64,000 bases of DNA from Aggregatilineales bacterium (GCA_030834905.1 JAUQWZ010000018.1:1-64000); one strand, 5' to 3'; positions 1 through 9,001 are shown, numbered from the stretch's first letter. Program-made: numbers and translations. Notes: generated from the letters alone by a model not told the origin.

Positions 1-104
1 AAACGACGGCATTCCGCCTCGTTTCCCACATAGACATTCGGGTCTTGTCTCAAGAATTCCCGAATTTTCGTCCATTGATCGTCGGTTAGTCTCACATCTG
101 TCAT
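1..104 (-). CDS. IS5-type transposase, N-terminal fragment cut by the window edge
   Basis: Reading the minus strand from the ATG at 104-102 gives about 34 residues beginning MTDVRLTDDQWTKIREFL and continuing with VYVGNEAECRR. This matches the N-terminus of IS5-superfamily DDE transposases (the DUF4096-type start LTDxQW followed by a GN-x-A-x-C-R-R segment). Only the start is visible; the rest lies outside the window. The ORF points away from the methylase remnant that begins within a few tens of bases on the other strand, so an insertion sequence probably ends between about 105 and 150 and truncates that gene. I could not define the terminal inverted repeat because the other end is missing. 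Confidence 0.72.
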   Translation of the reverse strand, partial: MTDVRLTDDQWTKIREFLRQDPNVYVGNEAECRR

Positions 105-109
105 GTGGC

Positions 110-1169
110 TAACCCTAACAGTTTTTTCTCAAACGTCAACACAACCTAGCAATACAGGTTGGGAGACAATTCTGGATAGCGTGATTCGCGCAGGATTCAC
201 TATCCAGGGTACTTGGCCTATGCGGACGGAAAGATCGGGACGTTTACGTGAAACTGGCAGCAACGCCCTTGCTTCCTCAATCATTCTTGTGTGTCGCCCA
301 CGTCATGTAGATGCGCCTACCACATCCCGGCGTCAGTTTGTTGATGCGCTGCGACGAGAACTCCCAACTGCATTAAAAGAAATCCAGTCCGGCAACATCG
401 CGCCAGTTGATCTCGCGCAAGCCAGCATTGGTCCCGGTATGGCGATTTACAGCCGCTACAGCCAGGTGCTGGAAGCCGATGGTTCACCTATGAGCGTCCG
501 CGCTGCGCTGGGGCTGATTAATCAGGAATTGGATGCCTATCTTGCCGAGCAGGACGGCGACATCGACGCGGATACCCGCTTCGCCGTGTCGTGGTTCGAG
601 CAGTTTGGTTTCAACGAAGGCGAATTCGGCATGGCGGATGTGCTGGCGCGGGCGAAGAATACCAGTGTCGCTGGTGTAGAAGCGGCGCGGCTCGTCGTCG
701 CCGGACGGGGCAAGGTGCGGCTCAAACACTGGACAGAATACGATGCTTCTGCCCTCACCCTAAATCCCTCTCCCACTGCTTCGCGGGGAGAGGGACTTCA
801 AAAGCGCGGCGGCGCCCCTCTCCCACCACGGGGAGAGGGGTCGGGGTGAGGGGCAAGACCTGGAATCCACACACCGATAAGCGCCCCACCGTCTGGGAAG
901 CCACCCATCACCTGATTGAACGGCTGAACAGTCACGGCGAAACGGGTTCCGCCATGCTCATGACCAGAATGCCGCACGATATGGCGGCCGAAGCCCGTAA
1001 TCTCGCCTATCGGTTGTACAGCATTTGTGAGCGCAAAGGCTGGGCAGACCACGCCCGCGATTACAACGCGCTGGTGATTAGCTGGTCGGGCATCGGCGAA
1101 GAAGCGGCGCGGCTGAAGCAGGCTCAGGAAGCGGGCGACGCCACCGAGCAGTTGGGGATGTTTGAGTAG
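110..1169 (+). pseudogene. DUF1156 (COG1743) adenine-specific DNA methylase, 3' remnant broken twice
   Basis: The frame open to 849 contains TGWETILDSVIRAGF, TGTW-like GTWPMRTE and ALASSIILVCRPR, typical of the C-terminal third of COG1743 Zn-ribbon DNA methylases. These are usually 900-1000 residues, so most of the gene, including the catalytic motifs, is absent here. The family continues in another frame from about 855 (TWNPHTDKRPTVWE, then a tail ending EQLGMFE) to the stop at 1169. The two frames are separated by a palindromic insert at about 752-853 that shifts the frame and brings a stop at 847-849. An IS-type transposase start lies against the 5' edge. COG1743 methylases usually work with DUF499 ATPases, and an intact one follows at 1790. 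The remnant is unlikely to make active enzyme. Confidence 0.78.
752..853. repeat. Palindromic repeat inserted in the methylase gene
   Basis: About 102 bases form an imperfect palindrome. It opens with CCCTCACCCT and closes with GGGTGAGGGG, and has two inner hairpins built from CCCTCTCCC and GGGGAGAGGG. This is the widespread CCCTCACCC/CCCTCTCCC class of short non-coding dispersed repeats. Removing 101 or 104 bases would rejoin the two methylase frames, so its arrival explains the frameshift. Confidence 0.8.
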
Positions 1170-1181
1170 AGAGGTTTTTCA

Positions 1182-1484
1182 GTGGATACGATCATCAGCA
1201 TCAACCTGATCTCGACCAATCCGGCGGTACGCAGTGGGCGACCTTGCATCGCCGGGACGACCATCGAAGTATCCGCCATCGTGATCGCCAAGATCGTGCA
1301 TATGCAAACGCCGGACGAGATCGCGGTGGACTATCATCTGACACTGGCGCAGGTGTATGCAGCACTGGCTTATTACTACGATCACAAAGCGGAAATTGAT
1401 GAGCAGATAGCGGCACAAAACGCGATTGCGGACGCCTTTAAGGAGAAACGCATTGGCAGCCGCCATTCGCCTCTATTTGGATGA
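1182..1484 (+). CDS. DUF433 protein, probable antitoxin
   Basis: This 100-residue protein starts with GTG at 1182, behind a GAGG at about 1171. The core reads ISTNPAVRSGRPCIAGTTI followed by a short helix-turn-helix-like stretch (PDEIAVDYHLTLAQVYAALAYYYDH). That is the DUF433 signature, a winged-helix-like domain found in putative antitoxins. It lies 13 bases after the methylase remnant, and its 3' end overlaps the DUF5615 gene by 32 bases, the usual arrangement for this two-gene pair. The likely role is to neutralise and co-repress the PIN-like partner. The family call is firm; antitoxin activity is inferred from context. Confidence 0.83.
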   Translation: MDTIISINLISTNPAVRSGRPCIAGTTIEVSAIVIAKIVHMQTPDEIAVDYHLTLAQVYAALAYYYDHKAEIDEQIAAQNAIADAFKEKRIGSRHSPLFG

Positions 1485-1788
1485 AAATCTCACGCCCGCC
1501 ATTGCCGAGCAGCTTCGTCTGCGCGGTATTGATGCCGTAAGCGTGCGCGATCTTGATGCGCTGGGAGAAAGCGACGCGAGTCATCTCAAGCGCGCTGTTG
1601 AGATGGAACGTGTATTGGTCACAGCGGATACTGATTTGCTGGTGATGGCATCGGAAGGTGCAGAACACTGGGGCATCATTTACGGCAAGCCCAATAAACA
1701 TTCAATCGGAGACTGGGTGACGAAATGTGAACTCATCTGCTCCGTATACGACGCAGACGAGATGAAAAACCACGTGGAGTATTTATAG
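1453..1788 (+). CDS. DUF5615 PIN-like protein, probable toxin
   Basis: The protein is 111 residues from a TTG at 1453. I chose that start because AGGAGA lies at 1441-1446; a longer in-frame start at 1426 lacks such a site. The N-terminus IRLYLDENLTP and the later VLVTADTDLLVMA carry the acidic residues of DUF5615 and Mut7-C-type PIN-like domains (DEN near the start, TxDxD in the middle), which are presumed ribonucleases. The protein pairs with the overlapping DUF433 gene. The next gene starts one base after the stop, so the pair sits inside the methylase-ATPase transcription unit. Nuclease activity is inferred from the family. Confidence 0.8.
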   Translation: MAAAIRLYLDENLTPAIAEQLRLRGIDAVSVRDLDALGESDASHLKRAVEMERVLVTADTDLLVMASEGAEHWGIIYGKPNKHSIGDWVTKCELICSVYDADEMKNHVEYL

Positions 1789-1789
1789 C

Positions 1790-4700
1790 ATGGCAAAAAG
1801 CAATCGTGATCGCGTCAGCGAAGTGATGGACGCGCTGAAAGCAGGACTCGCGCCCTTCGTGGTGCGGGAATTTGCCCGCGTCTATGGCAAGAACCTGATC
1901 GCTGAAATCAATGACGCGCTCACAACGGGCGCATATGGTGGGCTTGCCAGCACCACCGCCGAGGGCGCAGCCCGCGAGATGGACGCGCAAGCCTGTTTGA
2001 ACGCCATCCAGCGCCGGTGGGAACAAGTCTTCAGAGCGCGGTTGGGCAAGTCGGAACGCTCATACGTCGGCGAACTGCAAGACGCTCGTGTTGCCTGGGC
2101 GCATCAAAAGCCATTCACGAACGACGAAGCCTATCGTACCGTCGATACCGCCATGCGTCTGCTCGAAGCTGTCGGCGCGCCCGAACAAGCACAAATTCCG
2201 CGCGAAATCGCCCAGGATCTGCTGCGGCTGCGCTTTGAAGCCGAACAGAAACAGTCGGGCAGGAAAACCGGATCACCCGACATGATGGCAGCGCCAACCA
2301 TGACCACACCGGGTTTACGTCCCTGGCGCATGATTGTCAAGCCGCATCCCGATGTGATGGAAGGGCGCTACATCCTCGGTGATTTCGTCGCCAATATCGC
2401 CGACGTGATGCAGGGCAAGGCGGCGGTCGAATATGCCGATCCGGTCGAGTTCTTCCGCCGCACCTATCTGACCGAGGGTTTGCGCGACCTGTTAGTGACA
2501 GGGGTGCGCCGTCTGACGGGTCAGGGTGGCGATCCGGTTGTGCAGCTTCAGACGGCGTTCGGTGGTGGCAAGACGCACAGCATGTTGGCGCTCTATCACC
2601 TTTTCGGCGGACAAATCGGTTTCAGTGAAATCCCCGGCGGCGAAAATATCACAAACGCGTTCCCGCAGATCGATGATCGCATCCTCGCCAACCGTGCCGT
2701 GATTGTCGGTCTCGATTTCAGCCCGACGCAGCCGCGCCGGTATGCTGACTGCACCACCCATACGCTGTGGGGCGAGATCGCCTATCAGTTAGGGGGATAT
2801 GCCGCTTATCAGTTGGTCGCGAAAGACGATCTGGCGGCGGTCAATCCCGGCACGGAAACGCTGACACAACTGCTGGAGCAGCACGGACCTGCCCTCATCA
2901 TCATTGATGAATTGGTCGCCTTCGCGCGCAATCTGTATGGTGTCAGCGAACGGTTGACGGCGGGATCGTTCGATAACGTGATGTCGTTTGTGCAGTCCCT
3001 CACCGAAGCAGTCAAGCGTTCCAGCGATGCAATGCTGTTGGTGTCGATCCCGGAAAGTGACAACGAAATCGGCGGTGAAGGCGGGAAAGCGGCTCTGGAT
3101 TCACTCGCTCAGACGATTGGGCGTATCGAGTCGGTGTGGAAACCCGTCACCGCCACCGAGAGTTTCGAGATCGTGCGCCGCCGCCTGTTCTCGTCGGAAA
3201 TGGACTATGCTGCCCGTGATGCGGTGCTGGCTGCCTTCCGGCAGATGTACGCCAGCAACAGCAGCGAATTCCCGTCCGGCGTGGCTGAGGGTGATTATCA
3301 GAGCCGGATGAAGGAAGCCTACCCCATCCACCCTGAACTATTTGCGCGATTGTACGAGGACTGGTCAACACTGGATCGTTTCCAGCGCACGCGCGGCGTG
3401 CTGCGTTTCATGGCAACGGTGATTCATCGGCTGTGGCAGGATAACGACCAATCGCTGATGATTATGCCGGGTTCAATCCCGTTGTGGGCAGCTACTGTCC
3501 GTAATGAGATGCTGCGTTATCTGCCGGAGAACTGGCCCGCGATTGTCGATGCCGATATTGATGGCGAAGGCTCGAAGCCCTACCAACTGGACAAAAGCAT
3601 CCCGAATCTAGGACAGTACACCGCCAGCCGCCGGGTGGCGCGTTCTATCTTTGTGGGCAGCGCGCCGTCGGTGGCTGGTCAGGCAGTACGCGGTGTGGAA
3701 GAAGTTCGTATCCGGTTGGCAACTGTCCAGCCCGGCGAACAGTTGGCAGCGTTTAACGATGCGCTGCGCCGCATGAGCAATCAACTGACCTACCTCTATT
3801 CCGACGGCAGCCGGTACTGGTACGATACCCGCCCTACCGTGAATCGCATGGCACAGGATCGGGCGCAGAACCAGCGTTCTGACGACGTGTATAAAGAGGC
3901 AATTGAACGGCTGCGTGCTGTCAAATACCGCCGCGAGGATTTTGCCGCCGCCCACATCGCCCCGCAGCTTTCTGGGGATGTCGCTGACGAGTGGCGCACG
4001 CGGGTGGTGGTGCTTGCACCTGAGTATGGTCACAAAAAGGGCAATGGTAGCTCGGATGCGCAGCGTGCCGCGCAGGAAATCCTCGAAAACCGTGGAAATT
4101 CACCGCGTCTGTACCGCAATATGCTGGTATTCATCGCCGCTGATGTCGAAAATGCCACGGCGTGGGAAAAGGCGCTGCAAGAATATCTCGCGTGGAAGTC
4201 GATCAAAGTCGAAGCCGACCCCCTTAATCTGGATGCGCAACAGCGCAAGCAAGTCGATGCCAATTGTAAACGCACCGAAGAAACATTACTTGTCCGCTTG
4301 CAGGAAACCTATAGCTGGCTGATTGTCCCGGTACAGCCTGACCCAACCGGTCCAATTGAGTTTCAGGCGCATCGCATCGCCGGGCAGGACAGCTTCTATG
4401 ACCGCGCTGCCCGCAAGCTGCGCCAGAGCGAAATGCTCATCCCGCGCTGGTCACCGGATAACTTGCGCATAGAGCTTGACCGTTATCTGTGGCGTGACCA
4501 GCCGCATCTGGGACTCAAGCAGCTCTGGGAGTATCTCGCCCGTTATTGCTACCTGCCGCGTCTTTACGACCAGGATGTGTTAATTGCAGCCGTGCGCGAT
4601 GGCATTGCACGCAGTGATGCCCCCTTCGGCTATGCGACGATGCTGGGCTTAGATGGGGTCTATAAAGGGCTGGCGTTCGGTCAGCCGCCATCAAGCATCT

Positions 4701-5104
4701 ATTTCGATGACAACGCAGTATTGGTGCATCCTGAGGTCGCTCAGGAACAGATCGACAGCCAGAAGCAGCAAACAGTACAATCAACAACGGCATCGTCGGC
4801 TGAACGTTTTGGAACACCGTCGGTCACGCCCTCCACACCACCCAGACCGAGACTCACAACCCACTATCATGGGACGGTCTCGCTTGATCCGCAGCGCGTC
4901 AATAAAGAGATGGCGACAATTGTGGAGGAGATCATCCAGCGCCTCACCAGCCTTACAGGAACTGAAGTGAACATCACCCTTGAGATCAGTGCGGAACGTC
5001 TTTCAGGATTCGATGATGCGACGGTTCGCACGATTAATGAGAACAGCCGCACCCTGAAGTTCACACATCATGGGTTTTGGACTACCCCCGATAAAATAGA
5101 GTAA
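1790..5104 (+). CDS. DUF499 (COG1483) AAA-type ATPase of a methylase-linked defence system
   Basis: This protein is 1104 residues, full length for the family. A P-loop FGGGKTHSM lies at about 256-264 and a Walker B-like ALIIIDELVAF at about 366-376. A long C-terminal half follows, ending in a Pro/Thr-rich linker (about 1000-1020) and a small folded tail. DUF499 ATPases are related to PglY/BrxC and accompany COG1743 methylases in BREX type 3-like and similar defence loci, where they support restriction of foreign DNA. The ATG at 1790 follows the DUF5615 stop by one base. No PglZ, helicase or BrxF gene lies downstream, where a tRNA gene follows. Any partners must be upstream of the window, and with the methylase broken the system may no longer work. 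Confidence 0.85.
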   Translation: MAKSNRDRVSEVMDALKAGLAPFVVREFARVYGKNLIAEINDALTTGAYGGLASTTAEGAAREMDAQACLNAIQRRWEQVFRARLGKSERSYVGELQDARVAWAHQKPFTNDEAYRTVDTAMRLLEAVGAPEQAQIPREIAQDLLRLRFEAEQKQSGRKTGSPDMMAAPTMTTPGLRPWRMIVKPHPDVMEGRYILGDFVANIADVMQGKAAVEYADPVEFFRRTYLTEGLRDLLVTGVRRLTGQGGDPVVQLQTAFGGGKTHSMLALYHLFGGQIGFSEIPGGENITNAFPQIDDRILANRAVIVGLDFSPTQPRRYADCTTHTLWGEIAYQLGGYAAYQLVAKDDLAAVNPGTETLTQLLEQHGPALIIIDELVAFARNLYGVSERLTAGSFDNVMSFVQSLTEAVKRSSDAMLLVSIPESDNEIGGEGGKAALDSLAQTIGRIESVWKPVTATESFEIVRRRLFSSEMDYAARDAVLAAFRQMYASNSSEFPSGVAEGDYQSRMKEAYPIHPELFARLYEDWSTLDRFQRTRGVLRFMATVIHRLWQDNDQSLMIMPGSIPLWAATVRNEMLRYLPENWPAIVDADIDGEGSKPYQLDKSIPNLGQYTASRRVARSIFVGSAPSVAGQAVRGVEEVRIRLATVQPGEQLAAFNDALRRMSNQLTYLYSDGSRYWYDTRPTVNRMAQDRAQNQRSDDVYKEAIERLRAVKYRREDFAAAHIAPQLSGDVADEWRTRVVVLAPEYGHKKGNGSSDAQRAAQEILENRGNSPRLYRNMLVFIAADVENATAWEKALQEYLAWKSIKVEADPLNLDAQQRKQVDANCKRTEETLLVRLQETYSWLIVPVQPDPTGPIEFQAHRIAGQDSFYDRAARKLRQSEMLIPRWSPDNLRIELDRYLWRDQPHLGLKQLWEYLARYCYLPRLYDQDVLIAAVRDGIARSDAPFGYATMLGLDGVYKGLAFGQPPSSIYFDDNAVLVHPEVAQEQIDSQKQQTVQSTTASSAERFGTPSVTPSTPPRPRLTTHYHGTVSLDPQRVNKEMATIVEEIIQRLTSLTGTEVNITLEISAERLSGFDDATVRTINENSRTLKFTHHGFWTTPDKIE

Positions 5105-5169
5105 CAGTTTCCTAAGCGAGTACAATGGACGAGATGAGGGAGACTGAAAAATGGGTAACGGGTCTGGAA

Positions 5170-5196
5170 AAACAAAAACCAGCATCTCCGCTGGCT
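5170..5196 (-). terminator. Rho-independent terminator of tRNA-Arg
   Basis: On the minus strand a stem of CCAGC and GCTGG (5179-5194), extendable by A-T and G-T pairs, has a six-base loop and is followed by TTTTTGTTTTT. It lies about 25 bases past the tRNA 3' end. The U-tract is on the minus strand, so it ends the tRNA transcript rather than the DUF499 one. Confidence 0.78.
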
Positions 5197-5221
5197 CTTG
5201 TTCGACTAAATTCTCATTAGG

Positions 5222-5294
5222 TGTGCCTGGAGAGATTCGAACCCCCGACATTCTGCTCCGTAGGCAGACGCTCTATCCGCTGAGCTACAGGCAC
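5222..5294 (-). tRNA. tRNA-Arg (anticodon ACG)
   Basis: On the minus strand the sequence folds as a complete cloverleaf. The seven-base acceptor stem is GTGCCTG/CAGGCAC, the D stem GCTC/GAGC, and the anticodon stem TCTGC/GCAGA around the loop CTACGGA, which gives anticodon ACG. The variable loop has five bases and the T arm carries TTCGAAT. The discriminator base is A and the CCA end is not encoded. A20-type decoding of CGN arginine codons after adenosine-to-inosine editing of position 34 is expected for this tRNA. Confidence 0.95.
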
Positions 5295-5367
5295 ATGGTG
5301 AATATAGTTTAGCATACGGCTATATGCCGGTCAAGACTCGACTTGCCACGCAGGGCGCTGTCTACCC

Positions 5368-5400
5368 CTCATCCTGCCCAACGCAATTGAGCAGGATGAG
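5368..5400. repeat. Perfect 10-bp inverted repeat after the PPC protein gene
   Basis: CTCATCCTGC at 5368-5377 and GCAGGATGAG at 5391-5400 pair perfectly around a 13-base loop, just past the stop of the minus-strand gene 5415-7844. No U-tract follows on either strand, so this may be an mRNA 3'-end stabilising hairpin rather than a classical terminator. Confidence 0.6.
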
Positions 5401-5414
5401 AGAAAAATCAGGCG

Positions 5415-7844
5415 CTACCGCAAAGTCGTGACCGTCACCGCGAACGAACCCGCGCCGCCGCGATACCCGCGCACTTCAATCGTATAGGTACCCGCCTGCG
5501 TCACCGGATAGTTAAAAATCCGGCTGTCGAGGAAGCTCAGATCGGAAGCGGCTGAACCGTGATCGTCGTTATCGGCAACCAGCACGCCGTTCGGCGACAG
5601 CAATACCAATTGGGGATCGAAATCTCCACCCAGCGAGCGCGCCGTGATGGTCAGGTAAGTGCCCGCCTGCGCCTCGAAGGTCTGGGTGTAGGTTCCGTTC
5701 GCGCCAACCGATCCGGTGAAGATCTCATCCTCGCCAGCGCCAAGCGGCGCGCCAGTCGCCACCCGTTCCAGCGTCAGCTCAAATTCACCGGCGCTGTCCG
5801 AATAGCCGGTGACCTCAATCTCATAGCTGCCTGTCTGCGGGATGATCAGATTGGTGATCCGGGCGTCCAGCGGCTGGATTACCCGATCTGACGTGCCGTG
5901 ATCGTCGTTGGCGAACAGCAGATTACCGGCGCTGAAATAGACGGCAACGCGCGGATCAAAGTCGGCGTCCCCGGCGCTGACGGTGATCACGTACATGTCC
6001 CCTGCCTGCGCCGTAAATTCATGGACGTAGCCCCCGTTCGGGCTGATGCTGTTGGCGATGGTCTCCACCGCCACCTGATCGCTGCCTGTCTGCGTCGGAA
6101 CGGGAACCGGCGTCGCAGCAGCCGAACCGCCGCCCGCGCGCTCAATCGTCAGCACGAACGAACCGCCCACGCCGCCAAAACCGGTGATCTCGATTGTGTA
6201 GGTTCCTGCCTCGGACACGACCTGATCGCTGATGCGCGAATCAAATCGATCCAGCGAGCTATCGCCGGTGCCGTGATCGTCGTTCTGCGCCACGAGCGCG
6301 CCCGATGGGCTGATCAGCGCCACCCGGGGATCGAGCGCGTTATCGGTGGCGGCGACGGTGATGGTCAGCGTTTCGCCAGCCTGGACGATCATCTGATGCG
6401 TGAAGCTGCTGCCGTCAACCACCACGCCGTCAATCGTCTCACTACCGCCGGTCGTGGAAGCAGTGCCGCCGGGTTCCGGTGTCGGCGCTGCCGCGCTGCC
6501 CGATTCCACCAGCACTTCGATGTCTCCCGCGCCCGACCCGACAAAGGTGCTGACGCGAATCGTGACGTCGCCAGCGCTGAACAGATTAAGATCGCGTATC
6601 AGCGCGTCACGCGGCGTCAGATCGGTTCGGGCGCTGCCATGATCGTCGTTATACGCCAGCCGGGTGCCGCTGGCATCCAGCACCTCAACGGTCACATCGA
6701 GCGAATCTCCCGCAAGGCTGCGGGCTGTCACGCTGATCACCTCGCCAGTGCTGCCACTGTAGCGCAGATCCACCGGGCTGCCGCTGAAAGCGACCACAGT
6801 CGGCACGTTGGCGCTCAGGCTGTCCTTCGATGTGGTCGTCACCGAGGCGGGCGTGTTCGTGGGAAGGGTAGTCGGGATGAGGCTGGTTTCCTGCGCTGCC
6901 AGAGACGAGATGACCTGAGCGCCTTCGGGCGCGGTTATCTGCTGCGGCTGATTATGCTCCGACAGCGTCACGTCAAAATGCAGCGACAGGGTGACATTTC
7001 CAGCGCCGCCCAGCATTGCCCCATCCAGCGTAAGATCGGCGTTCAGCGCCGCCCGGCGCAGCAGGTTATCATCGGCGCCAAAATAGCTGTCATAGCTGAT
7101 AGTGCTGTTTGTCAGCATCATCTGAACCATCGCCACGCCGGACTGTATCTGCGCTTCGCTCACGCCGGTTTCAGTCTGGGTGTTGGCGAGGACGCGCAGC
7201 AGGTCGGAAAAGGCGCTGCTGCTGGCGAGGTCGCTCAGGCTGACATTGGCGCTGAAATGGGCGGTGTTGACGCCATTCACGGCTTCGTCGGCAAGGCGGC
7301 TGATGGTAATAAACTCCGACGGATCGAGCGTCGCCAGCGCCGCCATCATCTGACTGGTAAGTTCGTCCGCCTCAACCGGCAGGTTGCTGGTCTCATTGAA
7401 GCCGCCCATGAAGGCGCTCTGTGTTCCGCCCAGTAATTCAGCCGCATCGGTCGCCTGCCAGCCGCTGCTGGTATTCCCCAACGCGCTGAAACCGCTGATA
7501 TACAGCAGGTTATCGACCAGGCGCAGCTCGCCTTCAATCGGCGTCGGCTGAGGCGCATTGACCGAGCCGTTCAGCACCAACTGCAGCGCGCCTGCTGGCG
7601 ACTGCGTATCCAGCGCGCCGCTGCCGGTCAGATCGGCGCTGACATTCACATCCGGCAGCCCGCCAACTGAAAAGCTGAATGAGAAATCGAACTGAACTGC
7701 CGAGAGAGTCGCGGAAGCGGCGTTAGCCGTGTTGAACAGGACAAAATCCTGCTGGCTAAGCCCGAAGGTGCTCTCCTGTGCCTGTGCCACCGGCACCAGC
7801 GCCACGAGAAGGAGCAGAATCAGAAGATAAGTTCGTCGTTTCAC
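5415..7844 (-). CDS. Secreted protein with four PPC-like NDDHG repeats
   Basis: The protein has 809 residues from a GTG at 7844, with AGGAGG nine bases upstream. A signal peptide (about 1-22, ending VAQAQ) is followed by an N-terminal domain (about 25-310). That domain is clearly paralogous to the next gene upstream: both begin TFGLS and share a SGxGAL segment and an EFITxSR segment. Four repeats of roughly 100 residues follow (about 340-809). Each contains DPR- or DPQ-type strands, an NDDHG motif, an LDSRI-like segment and a closing YxIEVxGY strand, which fits bacterial pre-peptidase C-terminal beta-sandwich domains. Linkers are Thr/Pro/Gly-rich. The likely location is outside the membrane, with a binding or adhesive role; no protease domain is present. 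Confidence 0.75.
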   Translation of the reverse strand: MKRRTYLLILLLLVALVPVAQAQESTFGLSQQDFVLFNTANAASATLSAVQFDFSFSFSVGGLPDVNVSADLTGSGALDTQSPAGALQLVLNGSVNAPQPTPIEGELRLVDNLLYISGFSALGNTSSGWQATDAAELLGGTQSAFMGGFNETSNLPVEADELTSQMMAALATLDPSEFITISRLADEAVNGVNTAHFSANVSLSDLASSSAFSDLLRVLANTQTETGVSEAQIQSGVAMVQMMLTNSTISYDSYFGADDNLLRRAALNADLTLDGAMLGGAGNVTLSLHFDVTLSEHNQPQQITAPEGAQVISSLAAQETSLIPTTLPTNTPASVTTTSKDSLSANVPTVVAFSGSPVDLRYSGSTGEVISVTARSLAGDSLDVTVEVLDASGTRLAYNDDHGSARTDLTPRDALIRDLNLFSAGDVTIRVSTFVGSGAGDIEVLVESGSAAAPTPEPGGTASTTGGSETIDGVVVDGSSFTHQMIVQAGETLTITVAATDNALDPRVALISPSGALVAQNDDHGTGDSSLDRFDSRISDQVVSEAGTYTIEITGFGGVGGSFVLTIERAGGGSAAATPVPVPTQTGSDQVAVETIANSISPNGGYVHEFTAQAGDMYVITVSAGDADFDPRVAVYFSAGNLLFANDDHGTSDRVIQPLDARITNLIIPQTGSYEIEVTGYSDSAGEFELTLERVATGAPLGAGEDEIFTGSVGANGTYTQTFEAQAGTYLTITARSLGGDFDPQLVLLSPNGVLVADNDDHGSAASDLSFLDSRIFNYPVTQAGTYTIEVRGYRGGAGSFAVTVTTLR

Positions 7845-7910
7845 GAGGTTGAGTCCTCCTAACCAATGAAGTCAGCGTGTTCCCGCTGCTGTTTGACTGA
7901 CAGCCCTATG

Positions 7911-7939
7911 AAAAAAGGGGCTGGCGTATCGCCAACCCC
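7911..7939 (-). terminator. Rho-independent terminator after gene 7988-8944
   Basis: On the minus strand a ten-pair stem (7930-7939 with 7917-7926, one G-T pair) has a three-base loop and is followed by six U residues (7911-7916). It separates the two paralogous secreted-protein genes transcriptionally, so the downstream gene at 5415-7844 probably has its own promoter between 7845 and 7910. Confidence 0.85.
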
Positions 7940-7987
7940 TCCGCGTATACATCGTCTGAACCCTTAGGCGCAGGAATGTAGCTGCCT

Positions 7988-8944
7988 TTAGCCGCCGTTG
8001 GATTCTTCCATCACCGCGTCGGCGGGCGCTTCAACCGATACCGCCTCGCCAAAACCGCCGAAGCTGGCGTCGAAATTGAGCGCAATCGTCGTCGATTGAC
8101 CGGTGCCCGTCATGTCCGGCAGCGGCACGTTGATGTCCAGCACCACGCGCTCCAGCAGGCTGTCGGTCGTGTGGATATACTGATCAAAGGTCACGGTCGC
8201 CTGAGCAAACATCGCCGTCATCATCCCGCTGACCTGCGCCATCTGCTCGGCGCTCATCTCCATGCCTTCAGCGCTGGCACCGCCCGATAGTCCCATCATC
8301 AGCATCGGGGCAAGCGCGGGTGAAGCCAGCAGATCGCTGATGCTGACGCTGGTTGTGAACTGCGCCACATCACCGCTGTCAGTGCGGCTCATGGTGATGA
8401 ATTCAGACGGTTCCAGGCTGGACAGGGCTTCCATCGCCTCGCCCACGCCTTCCATACCCGCCAGACCAGACAGATCACCGCTGGCGATGTCTTCGGGATC
8501 TACGTCGGTGCCGGTCATGCCGCCAGCCAGCGAGCCAACCTCAGACAGCGCATCATCGGCGCTCTGACCTTTCCAGCCAGTGCCGTCGTTGTAGTACAGA
8601 ATGCCATCGACCACCCGAACCTCAAGGTTCACCGGTGTGGTTTCGCCTGCTGAAACAAGGTCACCAGTCACAACCAGTTGGAAAAGCTCGCTGACATTGG
8701 AAAGCGCGCCGCTGCCACTCAGGTTTGCGCTGATATCGCCTTCGCCGGTTCCCGCCAGTGTGAATTCCGCCGTAAAATCAAATGTCAGCGAGTCAGACTC
8801 GAAAGTAGCCGCGCTCGCCGCGCCCATCAGGGCAAAATCAGCATCGCTTAATCCAAAGGTTTCGTCCTGCGCAAAAATCGAGGGCGCTATCACAAGAACG
8901 AGTGCCATAAGGATACACAACGAAAAAGTACGAAGGTTTTTCAT
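7988..8944 (-). CDS. Secreted LppX/LolA-like protein, paralogue of the neighbour's N-terminal domain
   Basis: The protein has 318 residues with a signal peptide of about 25 residues ending SIFAQ. The mature part has alternating strands (LTFDFTAEFTLAG, DISANLSGSGAL, LEVRVVDGILYYNDG), a GWKGQSADDALSEVG segment and SSLEPSEFITMSR. This pattern recalls the LppX/LprAFG and LolA-type half-barrel lipid-binding fold, but I infer that only from the strand pattern. It aligns with residues 25-310 of the protein at 5415-7844, so one of the pair arose by duplication and the other gained PPC repeats. A sigma70-type promoter is visible at 9002-9030 and a strong terminator at 7911-7939, so the gene is monocistronic. 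The function is unknown. Confidence 0.7.
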   Translation of the reverse strand: MKNLRTFSLCILMALVLVIAPSIFAQDETFGLSDADFALMGAASAATFESDSLTFDFTAEFTLAGTGEGDISANLSGSGALSNVSELFQLVVTGDLVSAGETTPVNLEVRVVDGILYYNDGTGWKGQSADDALSEVGSLAGGMTGTDVDPEDIASGDLSGLAGMEGVGEAMEALSSLEPSEFITMSRTDSGDVAQFTTSVSISDLLASPALAPMLMMGLSGGASAEGMEMSAEQMAQVSGMMTAMFAQATVTFDQYIHTTDSLLERVVLDINVPLPDMTGTGQSTTIALNFDASFGGFGEAVSVEAPADAVMEESNGG

Positions 8945-9001
8945 GTGAATTCATATCTCCTGGTTTGAGAGAGTATCTGGGTGTTTTCCACCTTAATTGT
9001 C

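Noticed and set aside
5898..7436. A 512-codon plus-strand open frame antisense to the PPC-repeat protein
   Set aside because: It lies wholly inside the 5415-7844 gene, has no clear ribosome site, and its Arg/His-rich composition is a shadow of the repeated GC-rich coding strand.
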